A stretch of DNA of 64,000 bases. Origin: Butyricimonas virosa (GTDB taxonomy: Bacteria; Bacteroidota; Bacteroidia; Bacteroidales; Marinifilaceae). The notes under the pieces are model-generated. The model worked only from the letters and a program-made list of their open reading frames with translations. It was not told the origin of the DNA and did no database searches. Of this stretch, positions 35,519-44,352 are shown in pieces (position 1 is the first letter of the stretch; each line of letters begins with the position of its first letter). A program made the translations under genes and the position numbers. The DNA is taken from positions 310,001-374,000 of the forward strand of contig NZ_CP102269.1 of NCBI RefSeq assembly GCF_025148635.1, given 5' to 3'.

Positions 35519-38281
35519 CTACATTTCTTCGCATACACCAAGCAGCCGTAATTCCGAGAAATAAGGCTGCTTGAGCCATATATCTTTATCCCCGATAGCA
35601 ACAAAGCGGTGTTTAGCCCGGGTTAAGGCTACATTCAACAAATTCGGTTTCGATGAAGCCCAAGAAGCTGCTCCCTTGGATTGGTCATCAAGCCCCAAAC
35701 ACAAAATCACCCCGGAAGCCTGTTTCCCCTGAAAAGTATGTACTGTACCGACATGACTTTTCAACCAATCATGCAATATATTACTATTCTCCTTGTCCGG
35801 TTTAAGAACCTCTTGCAAAGATTTTTGCAATTTTACTTTCAACTTGTGAGGTATTTCTGCGAAAGGAGAAATCACAAATACATCAGGTAATTTGTCCGAC
35901 CCTAATATTTCATCCAGCAACAATTTTAATACAAGCTCTCCTTGCTCCGGCACATAATGCCGTCCATCCACCCGTCCCGTAACATGTAAAAAACGAGTCT
36001 GTAACCGTATTTCAGGTTCTTTTGTTATCGTGGAATTATACATCATGCCTTGATAGGCAATTTTATTCGCAATAGAAAACATCGGGTCAAGACAACGACG
36101 ATGCACGCGAAGCGGAACCCCAATCCAAGTGTCATTAGAAACCCACCCGTATTGATTAACCCTATCTGCCATAGATTGAACAGACAAAGAAGGATGCACC
36201 TGACTTCGATCCAAATTAAAATAATCATTCATACGATTTATGATGACTTCTGGAATAGTCACAACTGGCTCAATTTGAAAAGGATCACCTACCACCACAA
36301 CTCTTCGTGCCCGCCAAATAGCACCAAGCGCTGCCTGTGGTACGGCCTGCCCGGCTTCGTCAATAAATAACCAAGGAATACTACCCCGCCCGAAATCTGC
36401 AAACATCCGGCTAACGGAGGCAAATGTGGTGGAAACAACCGGAATAACTAACCAAAAAGTCTTCCACATGGCTTCTATTTCTTCCGGGGAAACCAACGTA
36501 CCACCTTTCAAATACTGGAAAAAACCGTCAAGAGTTGTTTTGATCCTACTGGATTTTGCGTTAGCCCTCAGAATAAACATTTCGTTCACATGCATGGCCG
36601 CCACGAATAATTCGGACTGTAATTCCTTTAATCGATCCGAGTACCACGGACAAGCTTCTTGCGTGGCATGAGACTCTATATTTTCCCAAAAATCCCTGTC
36701 AGCATATGCTACATTCAACTCCTCTCTGGCAATATCAATCTTTTCATCGAGTTGTAAAAGTTCCATCCTGCAATTCTCATACTCAACATCGACTTTTTTC
36801 AAAAGTGCAATCTGATCTTCGCGAGACAATATTTCCTTTTCACACTTTTGTTTTCCACCGGTCACTTCATCCAAAGCCTTCAACATCTCATTCAATATCT
36901 CTCGATATTGTTTCCTCACACCCTTTCTTAACGATTTCCAAAATCCGGGACGATTTTGTTTTACAATCTCCCACCTAAACGTGAGTTCCCGCATCCGTTC
37001 TTCCAGAAACAACTTCTCTTTTTCTAGCTTTTCTTTCTGATTCTCGAGATCATTTCGTCGCATCTGGGCTTCCTGAAGTTTTATCTCTAAAGACAGGTAT
37101 TTTTCCCGTTTTTCCTCACACGCCTCGTTATCCTTTACGTATCTATTCAGACGCTCCTTTTCAACCTGGACAGCTTGCAATTTTTCACGAAAGACACGCC
37201 TAGCCTCTTGCCACTCCTCGTTTGATATCTTATTGTTTCCCAAGTAATCCGCCAACGTAACATTGGACTCTTCCTGCTCAAATCGGGACCAAATATGATT
37301 CACTAAAACCCGACGATTTTCTTTATTCCCGAGAGTCGCCGCTATTACGCCCCAGTACTCTTTATCCAAACACGTCTCTGAAACCGTCCGGAAATAATCC
37401 ATACTATTCGCATACGGTTCTACTTCTTTCTTTAATGGCAACTCTTTAGAAATATTCTCCACGGCTCCATTATTAGAAGAAGCAATAACCATTCCAGCCC
37501 CACAAATCGCTTTGTCCGGTTCATAAATAAAAGGTGTATATTCATCGCTAATAGCAACTTGCCCTATTTTACAAAAAGCATCCGCCGGTTCCTCATATTG
37601 CACTAAAACCTTTGCCCGTTTTACCAGAATCGACGCGATGACATCACGCAGCAAGGTCGTTTTCCCTGTTCCCGGAGGACCATTTACAGAAAAAACGCCC
37701 TCCTCCTCTTTCTCGACCAACTTTTCATATATCATGTTAACAGCAAATTGCTGCATCAAACTAGCTTTATATTTCGACGGCCAACATCCTTCAGGGTAAT
37801 TATTAGGCACCAAACAAGACTTTATTATTTCCGGGTTCTCTCTCAAATCCTCGTGCTTGAAGCTTTCATTCAAACACCCTCGAATATAATCTTGTACGGA
37901 TTTTCCCACGTTTTTACTTTGAAATGCAGATATAACCCGTTCTATATCTGAAATAAAAAAACTATTCAACAAATCAGAATTCGAACTATCATCTTCTTTT
38001 ACAGCAGATTTGTATACTTCATCCGCCTTCATACAAATATTCCCCACTAAATCCGTCTTCCATCCCAGCCTCTTTCTAATAATAGATTGAATCTCCTGCA
38101 AATTATCTAAAGTCTGTACTTCTGAAAGATAACTAATAAAATCATCTTCCAACTCATTCTGATTCTGTTCTAAATGTTCCAAAAGATTTGTATACATCAT
38201 TTGAAAACTTTCGCTCCAAGAATCAGACTGAAGTTTTCCCTCTTCCAACTGATGCAATGCCCATGGAAAAGTAGATATGCC
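35519..38281 (-). pseudogene. Upf1/DNA2-like SF1 helicase, C-terminal part, split by an IS21-family element
   Basis: About 920 codons belong to the host gene; an open frame reaching 38368 runs a few codons into the insertion sequence. Walker A is VNGPPGTGKTTLLRDV. A long charged coiled coil follows (VEKERLNRYV to KLEKEKLFLEERMREL). Walker B/DEAG is LFIDEAGQAVPQAALGA, motif III is VVVVGDPFQIEPV, and motifs V/VI are HTFQGKQASGVILCLG and NVALTRAKHRFVAIGD. This is a superfamily 1B, Upf1/DNA2-type helicase. The first part of the gene lies at 41062-41390. Removing the insertion and one target copy restores a single 1027-residue frame. A new start inside the element might still allow expression of the motor part. 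Confidence 0.85.
38274..38281. repeat. Target-site duplication, left copy
   Basis: GATATGCC directly precedes the left end of the insertion sequence and is repeated at 41062-41069. The two junctions share a little more identity, so a length of 8-11 bp cannot be fully resolved. Confidence 0.8.
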
Positions 38282-38642
38282 TACATATTCCGGAGCATAC
38301 CCGTTCACTTTCCGGCAGCCTATAAAGCATAAAATAGCCTTTAAAAGCACAATTTTATATCCGTTCATCCCCTAAAAGGATGAAAAAATGGATAACCAGA
38401 CATTAAAATCTCGATTTTTCCGGAGCATATCCGTCCACCTCCGAGAATTGCAGGTTGTAGCACCTTTTTTCCGGAGCATACCCGTTCACTTTAGACGTAT
38501 GCCTTCAGATTTTCCGGAGTATATCCGTTCAATCGTGCATAGAATTGTCTGCGTATATCTTCGTTTCCGGAGCATATCCGTTCATTCTTTCTCCGGTTTC
38601 AGTTTCCTTTGTGCTGATAAATTTATACGCAACAGCACAGTC

Positions 38643-40244
38643 ATGGCAGGAACAACAAAGGATATGAGTCTGATAAAACAAGTACTCCAGCTCAAGCAGG
38701 CCGGAGAATCCAACCGCGGTATAAGCCGCAAGTTACCGATTGACAAGGAAACCGTCAACGGTTATGTGAATACAGTAAAAGCCAACGGATGGAACATCAG
38801 CGACCTCCTTGAGATTGACGATCCCGAGTTGGAACGGATGTTCCATGCCGGTTCTCCGGCATATACGGACAGGAGAATGGAAGAGTTCCTGATCCTGCTC
38901 CCTAGATACAAGGAACTGCTGGCGGATCCCAAATCCCATGTAAGCCGTCAGGTCCTGTTCGATGAATACCGTGCGACTCATCCCGACGGTTACGGCAAGT
39001 CACAGTTCTATTATCATCTGAAGCAGAATCTCGTTGCGAAGAAGGATGTTACAGCCGTACTTGCCAACACCTACAGACCGGGTGAGAAACTCATGGTGGA
39101 CTTTGCCGGTGACAAGCTCAGTTATGTGGATGCCGCAACCGGAGAAATTATCAAGGTGGAGGTGTTTGTCGCCTGCCTGCCTTACAGCGACTATACCTAT
39201 GTGATATGTGTACCTTCGCAGAAGACGGAGGACTTCCTGTATGCCATAAGGATGTGCCTGGAACATCTGGGCGGTGTACCACCCATACTGACTCCTGACA
39301 ATCTCAAATCAGCGGTAATCAGCAATGACCGGCATGAGCCGAAGCTGAACAAGGCTCTTGAGGACATGGGCAACTACTACCATTTTGTAGTGCTGCCATG
39401 TGACCCGGCATCGCCGACACAGAAGGCTCTGGTAGAAGACTCCGTAAGAATTACATATAACCGTATTTATGCCAGATTGCGTAACTGCATCTTTCATTCA
39501 CTCATGGAACTGAACCGTGCCGTATGGAAGCTGATGGAAAGGCACAACCGAACCCGTATGCAGAAGCGTCCCTACAGCCGTGAGGAGCGTTTTCATGCCA
39601 AGGAGAAGGAGCTGCTGAAACCCTTGAAACCGGAACCCTATGAAATGCGCCTGTATGCCGATCTGAAAGTACAGGCAAACTGCCATGTGGAGCTGAGACA
39701 GGACAAGGTGACCCATTTTTACTCCGTCCCCTATATCCATGTAGGAAAACAGGCAAGAGTAGTCTTTACCCGTTCATGGGTCAAGGCCTATGTGGAGCAG
39801 AAACTGGTAGCTTCACATATCCGCAGCCATACATACGGCTATACCACAGTCAGGGAACATCTCGCATCCAGCTGCAGGGTGATTATGGAGCGTTCGGCAG
39901 CCTATTATGTGGAGAAAGCAAAAGATATATCACCTGACTGTCATGAGTATGTAAAAAGAATCTTTGACCCCAAACGTACCACACAGCCTGAAGAGGTGTA
40001 TTACAAGCTGTGCAACTCCATAGTCAGCCTCAGAAGGAAGTATGACCTTGCCACGTTTGACCTTACCTGCCGCCAGTGCATGGAGTACGGTATTTACTCC
40101 TACAGCAAGTTTGAAGCCATACTCAGACGTAACGGCATGAATGCATCCGCAGACGAGACGGTAATCTTCCATGCGCCTACACCGTCAAACCACGGAAACA
40201 TGCGTGGAAAAAGCTATTTTACAGGAAATGACATGAACAAATAA
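38643..40244 (+). CDS. istA: IS21-family transposase IstA
   Basis: This 533-residue transposase starts at ATG 38643 (MAGTTKDMSLIKQVLQLKQAG). A longer open frame from 38388 only reads through the terminal repeats. The N-terminal helix-turn-helix (GESNRGISRKLPIDKETVNGY) is followed by the DDE integrase core: KLMVDFAGDKLSYVD (first Asp near 140), ILTPDNLKSAV (second Asp), and ASPTQKALVEDSV (Glu). A beta-barrel C-terminal domain follows (HFYSVPYIHVGKQARV). It cuts and joins the ends of the element together with IstB. Confidence 0.93.
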   Translation: MAGTTKDMSLIKQVLQLKQAGESNRGISRKLPIDKETVNGYVNTVKANGWNISDLLEIDDPELERMFHAGSPAYTDRRMEEFLILLPRYKELLADPKSHVSRQVLFDEYRATHPDGYGKSQFYYHLKQNLVAKKDVTAVLANTYRPGEKLMVDFAGDKLSYVDAATGEIIKVEVFVACLPYSDYTYVICVPSQKTEDFLYAIRMCLEHLGGVPPILTPDNLKSAVISNDRHEPKLNKALEDMGNYYHFVVLPCDPASPTQKALVEDSVRITYNRIYARLRNCIFHSLMELNRAVWKLMERHNRTRMQKRPYSREERFHAKEKELLKPLKPEPYEMRLYADLKVQANCHVELRQDKVTHFYSVPYIHVGKQARVVFTRSWVKAYVEQKLVASHIRSHTYGYTTVREHLASSCRVIMERSAAYYVEKAKDISPDCHEYVKRIFDPKRTTQPEEVYYKLCNSIVSLRRKYDLATFDLTCRQCMEYGIYSYSKFEAILRRNGMNASADETVIFHAPTPSNHGNMRGKSYFTGNDMNK

Positions 40245-40250
40245 CAATAA

Positions 40251-40979
40251 ATGATTATGAGCAACGAAACAGAAAGAACACTGCACGAGCTGAAGCTTCC
40301 AGGAATGGCAAGCTGCTGGAGCTCCCTGGAAGAAACACATCAGTTGGACAAGCTTACCCTGCGTGAAGGCATGCAGATCATGCTCCAGTACGAACGTGAC
40401 ACAAGAGGTAACAACCGTATACAGCGTCTTATAAAAAATGCCGGCTTCCGTCTGAGAGCCTCGATGGAAGAACTTGAAACGGACACGGCAAGGGGAATAC
40501 AGGCCTGCTCTGCTGCCGACCTTGCAACCGGAAATTACATCACGGGCGGAATGACGGTCATCATTACCGGACCGGCAGGGACCGGAAAGTCCTACTTCGC
40601 CTGTGCCTTGGGTGACAGGGCATGCAGGAACGGCCGGAAGGTACTGTACTTCACGATGAACATGCTCATCGAGAACCTGAAGCTTGTACATCTGGAAGGA
40701 CGGGAGACAAATTTCTTCCGAAAGCTTAACGCACATGATCTTCTGATCATAGATGATTTTGGGATGGTCAAGCTGGACGGACAGGTACAACATGACTTTG
40801 AACAGATCATAGATGACCGGTACAACCGGAAAGCACTCATCCTGGCCAGCCAGCTTCCCGTTGCAGACTGGTATGATGTGTTCCAAAGCGAGCTCATTGC
40901 AGAAGCCTGTCTGGACAGAATTGTGCATAAGGCAATAAAATTTGACCTCAAAGGAGAGAGCCTAAGAAAGAAGTATTAA
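40251..40979 (+). CDS. istB: IS21-family ATPase helper IstB
   Basis: This 242-residue AAA+ ATPase, related to DnaC, supports target choice and IstA activity. Walker A is GPAGTGKSYFACALG (near residue 107), Walker B is LLIIDDFG (near 160), and the sensor I region is KALILASQLPVADWYD. It starts 6 nt after istA. An alternative ATG two codons downstream is possible. Confidence 0.93.
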   Translation: MIMSNETERTLHELKLPGMASCWSSLEETHQLDKLTLREGMQIMLQYERDTRGNNRIQRLIKNAGFRLRASMEELETDTARGIQACSAADLATGNYITGGMTVIITGPAGTGKSYFACALGDRACRNGRKVLYFTMNMLIENLKLVHLEGRETNFFRKLNAHDLLIIDDFGMVKLDGQVQHDFEQIIDDRYNRKALILASQLPVADWYDVFQSELIAEACLDRIVHKAIKFDLKGESLRKKY

Positions 40980-41061
40980 CTTTGCCAACGATACTGAATA
41001 CTAACTGGGGACTGAACGGATATCACCGGAAATGCTGAACGGGTATCCACCGGAATATGCA

Positions 41062-41069
41062 GATATGCC
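41062..41069. repeat. Target-site duplication, right copy
   Basis: GATATGCC follows the right end of the element and matches 38274-38281. Confidence 0.8.
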
Positions 41070-41390
41070 TAATGAATTTTGAATGTACCTTCCCTGCTCG
41101 TTCAATTTTAAAGACGCATAATACATCAATGACTTATTAACCTCCACAACCAACGATTCATCTTGAAAATACTCCCGAACAAATTCTAACGCCGTAGAAA
41201 GAGGATGCACGTCAAAATATATCGTGTACACGATTGTCTTTTTCTCGTCTTTGGAAGTAAATGGCAAATTCCATGGCAGTTTTTCTTGAAGTTGTTTAAT
41301 GCTTTTATCTTTAGGAAGTTCTGCCGGAGTATAATGTTCCAATTTATGCCAACAAGATAACAAGGTTTGCCAATCTGCCATATGATACAT
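41070..41390 (-). pseudogene. N-terminal fragment of the split helicase gene
   Basis: About 107 codons, beginning MYHMADWQTLLSCWHKLEHY and ending in NEQGRYIQNSL at the insertion site. They are the N-terminal accessory region of the helicase whose motor domains lie at 35519-38281. Beyond the junction the frame runs 20 or so codons into the insertion sequence and stops. Joining at the target site gives YIQNSLGIS followed by TFPWALHQLEEGKL with no frame change. The two Met codons (1 and 4) are both possible starts. Confidence 0.85.
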
Positions 41391-41557
41391 TATTTAAATT
41401 ATTACAAATGATAAATGTAATAATAATTTTTATAAACAGACTACCGATAACTCGATAGTCTGACAATGTATTTTCTAAACACGAGACTATGCCTGTATTA
41501 TTCCATTTTTATACTTAATTTAGTCTTAATCTCCCTCTTCTTAAATTTCTCCACACA

Positions 41558-41850
41558 TTATAGAGAAAATTTTACTGTTTTACCCATTTTTATCGCATCA
41601 GTCACAATCTCTTGAGGCAAACAACCATATTTTGTCTCAAATTTATCCTTCTGGTTTTTACAAAGATTTTGAAGGACTTACCAACCATGGTAAATGCTAT
41701 CTGGAATGTTTCTTCGAATTCAAGTTATACCTGCATTAGATTCTCTTCCCAATTGTACACGAGTAGGTAGTTAGATTCGAAAGTTCAGCCTCTATCCATT
41801 TTGTAAAGGGCATATACCTTATCTTCTGTTACCGCAACATCCAAAAACAA
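41558..41850 (-). pseudogene. Decayed 6-bladed beta-propeller-like fragment
   Basis: In one minus-strand frame the codons read LFLDVAVTEDKVYALYKMDR, a stop, then SNYLLVYNWEENLMQ, another stop, then LEFEETFQIAFTMVGKSF. A shift of frame continues with DKFETKYGCLPQEIVTDAIKM up to a stop at 41558. The pairs VxVTEDKVYALY and YLLVYNWEENL are the blade motifs of Bacteroidota TolB-like 6-bladed propeller lipoproteins. At least two stops and one frameshift show it is no longer functional. It lies just behind the locus 4 operon. Confidence 0.5.
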
Positions 41851-41886
41851 TACCGAGAAACATTAACAATAGTGTTCCTCGGTATT
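41843..41886 (-). terminator. Terminator of the locus 4 operon
   Basis: AATACCGAG (41849-41857) pairs with CTCGGTATT (41878-41886), and the stem continues inward (AAACA/TGTTC). On the minus strand GTTTTTGG follows. It is 31 nt past the stop codon of the PKD-like gene. Confidence 0.75.
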
Positions 41887-41916
41887 AACAATTCCTATTT
41901 TATTCAATCAAAAAAA

Positions 41917-43533
41917 TTATTGATTGTTTTTGTAATATATTTTCAACGGTTTATAGGCAACATTCTCGTATTTGGCAACGACAGTCGACAAATCTTCGGC
42001 ACCTACAACATATACGCTACCTTTTTTATCTGAAGCCGATGTAGGATCATATGTCGCAATCAACACGTAATATTTGTTGACTTTCTTATCAATATACAAG
42101 TTAATATCTACAATTTCAGCATTGGGGTTTACTTGCTTGATATCAAAGACATATCTACCATGGGGTGTTGAAGTAAGTGGAACATGTTGCAGTTTTCCCC
42201 AATGAAATACCTTTTGTCCATTATGATAAAATCTTGCAGCTCTCTCATGAAGTGGCAAAACTCTTACTCCTTTTTGAAGAGACAATTCCTCCCCTGCTTT
42301 CAATTCACGATCATACGTAGCACTTCGAAAACCTTTCACAAAATTTTCTCCCCATGGGACAAAGAACCATACATGCATTTGAGTTTTTTTAGGATCCTCT
42401 TTATCACGGGTTATAATATAAACATCATTATTCAAAGGTGCTGCCAGTCCCCATTGTTGATTCAAAGCGTAAGAAACATTAACAATTTCTTGTCCTTCAA
42501 AAGTTTTTGGTCCAATATAATCATTAATACGCCTACTAGGAGTTGAAGCTTGTTGCATATCATTTGCATACATTCCATAAAGAGTGGATTTCTCATCATC
42601 ATATAACCATAAAATATCTCCACAATTTTTAGAATATGAACTCATTCGTCCTCCTCCAATAGAATATCGATCCCAGTGATGAATCGAATCAAAAGCCATA
42701 CGTGGCATTTCCATCTGATATTTTGTACAATAAGATATCACGTCTCCATCTTCCGTAAATGCAAATAAATCGTATACAGTACTTGTTGTCGAATGCCAAT
42801 GCAATGTAAGACATTCGGGTGTTTTCGAAAATTTAAACATATCACTAGGAATAGTGTGCAACGTATATTCATCTACAGAATAAGCTTGTTTGTTCTTTCT
42901 AGAAAGAAGATATAATATCTGGGTTCCATAATCAGGATAACCCGTGTATCCCGAATAAAAAATAAAATCACAGATATCTTCATTTAAATAGGGATCATCT
43001 TCTCCCGTCACATAGTTAAAATTTTCTGCATTCATGGACAAAAGAGTATCTATTCCTTTGGGAGAATTCAGAAAAGAAAACATTCCGTTACCAGCTTCAT
43101 TTTTACTAAACAATACAATTCCTTCGTCAAACCCAGACGATACATTAACTATAAAATATTGAATATATGCTGTATACTGATTTACCACTTTTAAACGCAA
43201 CAAATGCCGTCCTAACTCTTTAAAATTGTAATCCAACACTTGTTCATGTGACAATTCAGACATCGAATCCAATTGCCAAAATTTAGTACTTGTATTCCAC
43301 CCTGTAATCTTCCCAGCACTCCAAGTGTATTCCAAAGGACAATTAGAGTCTGTTTGCACAATGAAACTTCCCGCATCTAATCTTAAATTTTCAGTTGATG
43401 TAATATATATAACTGAATCTTCAAAAGTTGTCGATAAATCGGATATATCCAAATGAGGTCCCGTGGTTTCATCATGAATACATCCAAATACACCTAAACA
43501 TATACCAATGAGAATATAAATTATTTTTTTCAT
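41917..43533 (-). CDS. PKD-like family lipoprotein (locus 4)
   Basis: This 538-residue paralogue of the locus 3 protein has the lipoprotein signal IYILIGICLGVFGC (Cys near residue 17). An Ig/PKD-like N-terminal domain (about 30-130, CPLEYTWSAGKITGW and LGRHLLRLKVVNQYTAYIQYFIV) precedes a repeat region with blade-like segments (SGFDEGIVLFSKNEAGNGMFSF, CGDILWLYDDEKSTLYGMY, VKGFRSATYDRELKAGEEL). Overall sequence identity with the locus 3 copy is low, but domain layout and operon position are the same. Its role is unknown; by context it is a surface accessory of the uptake complex. Confidence 0.8.
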   Translation of the reverse strand: MKKIIYILIGICLGVFGCIHDETTGPHLDISDLSTTFEDSVIYITSTENLRLDAGSFIVQTDSNCPLEYTWSAGKITGWNTSTKFWQLDSMSELSHEQVLDYNFKELGRHLLRLKVVNQYTAYIQYFIVNVSSGFDEGIVLFSKNEAGNGMFSFLNSPKGIDTLLSMNAENFNYVTGEDDPYLNEDICDFIFYSGYTGYPDYGTQILYLLSRKNKQAYSVDEYTLHTIPSDMFKFSKTPECLTLHWHSTTSTVYDLFAFTEDGDVISYCTKYQMEMPRMAFDSIHHWDRYSIGGGRMSSYSKNCGDILWLYDDEKSTLYGMYANDMQQASTPSRRINDYIGPKTFEGQEIVNVSYALNQQWGLAAPLNNDVYIITRDKEDPKKTQMHVWFFVPWGENFVKGFRSATYDRELKAGEELSLQKGVRVLPLHERAARFYHNGQKVFHWGKLQHVPLTSTPHGRYVFDIKQVNPNAEIVDINLYIDKKVNKYYVLIATYDPTSASDKKGSVYVVGAEDLSTVVAKYENVAYKPLKIYYKNNQ

Positions 43534-43550
43534 ATCGAGTCACATCTAAA

Positions 43551-44345
43551 TTAATTTTTTTCTGCGTCTTTCCACTCTTCATACCATGCCGGAATTTCTA
43601 CCCCAGGATAAGGATTAGCAGTAAAATAATCAAACATAGGCACCAAGACATCTTCTTTCAATTTATCCAAAAATAACATCTGTTCATTATTCCATGTACT
43701 ACTTTTTACCTTATACATATTAGTACCATAAATTGGCCCCAAATAGCGTTGCCAATTCTCTGTCTTATTGGTTTCTTGCAAAGTATAATATTTCATATAC
43801 ACCTTAAAACCTTTCTCAGTATAAGAACCTAGAATCTCAGTATTCCACCATTTAGGAGCTTGCTCTTGATGTTGAACATAGATTCTAAAAAAAGCCGTAG
43901 TACAAATTTGAGGAACAAAATGTTCATTTTCCGTCAAACGAATCGTATAATATAGTTTTCCTTCTTCATCTTCTTTGTTTTCTGGCATACGAACCCAATA
44001 CCGTAAAGTGGCTGTTGTCGTTCCCGCTTTCACGATGGTCTTTTCTAATGTAAAATCCTTTCCATTGACGATATTAGTCGCTGTATCAACAGGGGCAAAT
44101 GTCACTTCCCTATCGTAATCGACCGGAACTCCAATAGTGTACAAATCAACAACCCCCGAAATCCAGTTGGTATCAGTATATATTCCAAATATCACCTTGT
44201 TACTATCGCGAGTATCCAACATATAGATCCCAGATTTACGGGATGTGTCATATACCCACGGATCTTTGGTACAAGACGAAAAACAACACACACACCAAAT
44301 CCCTAAAAACAAAATAATTACAATATAATTTTTCATATGTTTCAT
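43551..44345 (-). CDS. DUF4843 domain-containing lipoprotein (locus 4)
   Basis: This 264-residue protein has a signal ending in CCFSSC (Cys near residue 25; MKHM allows a start three codons later). The Ig-like domain is recognisable by KSGIYMLDTRD, VPVDYDREVTFAPVDTATNIVNGKDF and RYWVRMPENKEDEEGKLYYTIRLTENEHF. The C-terminal half contains APKWWNTEILGSYTEKGFKVY, matching the WNWFGGDFFGSWTPRKY region of the locus 3 paralogue. Function is unknown. It lies 7 nt after susD and 17 nt before the PKD-like gene, clearly in one operon. Confidence 0.82.
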   Translation of the reverse strand: MKHMKNYIVIILFLGIWCVCCFSSCTKDPWVYDTSRKSGIYMLDTRDSNKVIFGIYTDTNWISGVVDLYTIGVPVDYDREVTFAPVDTATNIVNGKDFTLEKTIVKAGTTTATLRYWVRMPENKEDEEGKLYYTIRLTENEHFVPQICTTAFFRIYVQHQEQAPKWWNTEILGSYTEKGFKVYMKYYTLQETNKTENWQRYLGPIYGTNMYKVKSSTWNNEQMLFLDKLKEDVLVPMFDYFTANPYPGVEIPAWYEEWKDAEKN

Positions 44346-44352
44346 TTTTCAA

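Larger units (their letters stand above)
38282..41061 (+). mobile_element. IS21-family insertion sequence (2780 bp)
   Basis: The element begins TACATATTCCGG and ends CCGGAATATGCA, a 12-bp terminal inverted repeat with one mismatch. The left end carries five full copies and one partial copy of a motif like TTCCGGAGCATAYCCGTTCA (38289, 38357 partial, 38418, 38469, 38512, 38565); the right end carries two inverted copies (41013, 41035). Such multiple end repeats are transposase-binding sites typical of IS21. It carries istA and istB in that order and is flanked by an 8-bp target duplication. It looks intact and recent, and interrupts a helicase gene. Confidence 0.92.
41391..41916. other. Intergenic region between the helicase 5' end and locus 4
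   Basis: These 526 nt hold a decayed protein fragment on the minus strand (41558-41850), a strong terminator for locus 4 (41843-41886), and AT-rich sequence upstream of the helicase start with a short inverted repeat AGACTA/TAGTCT near 41442-41460. Confidence 0.55.

Noticed and set aside
38388..38642. A longer istA start
   Set aside because: The extra 85 codons read through the terminal repeats of the insertion sequence. The ATG at 38643 gives the usual IstA N-terminus.
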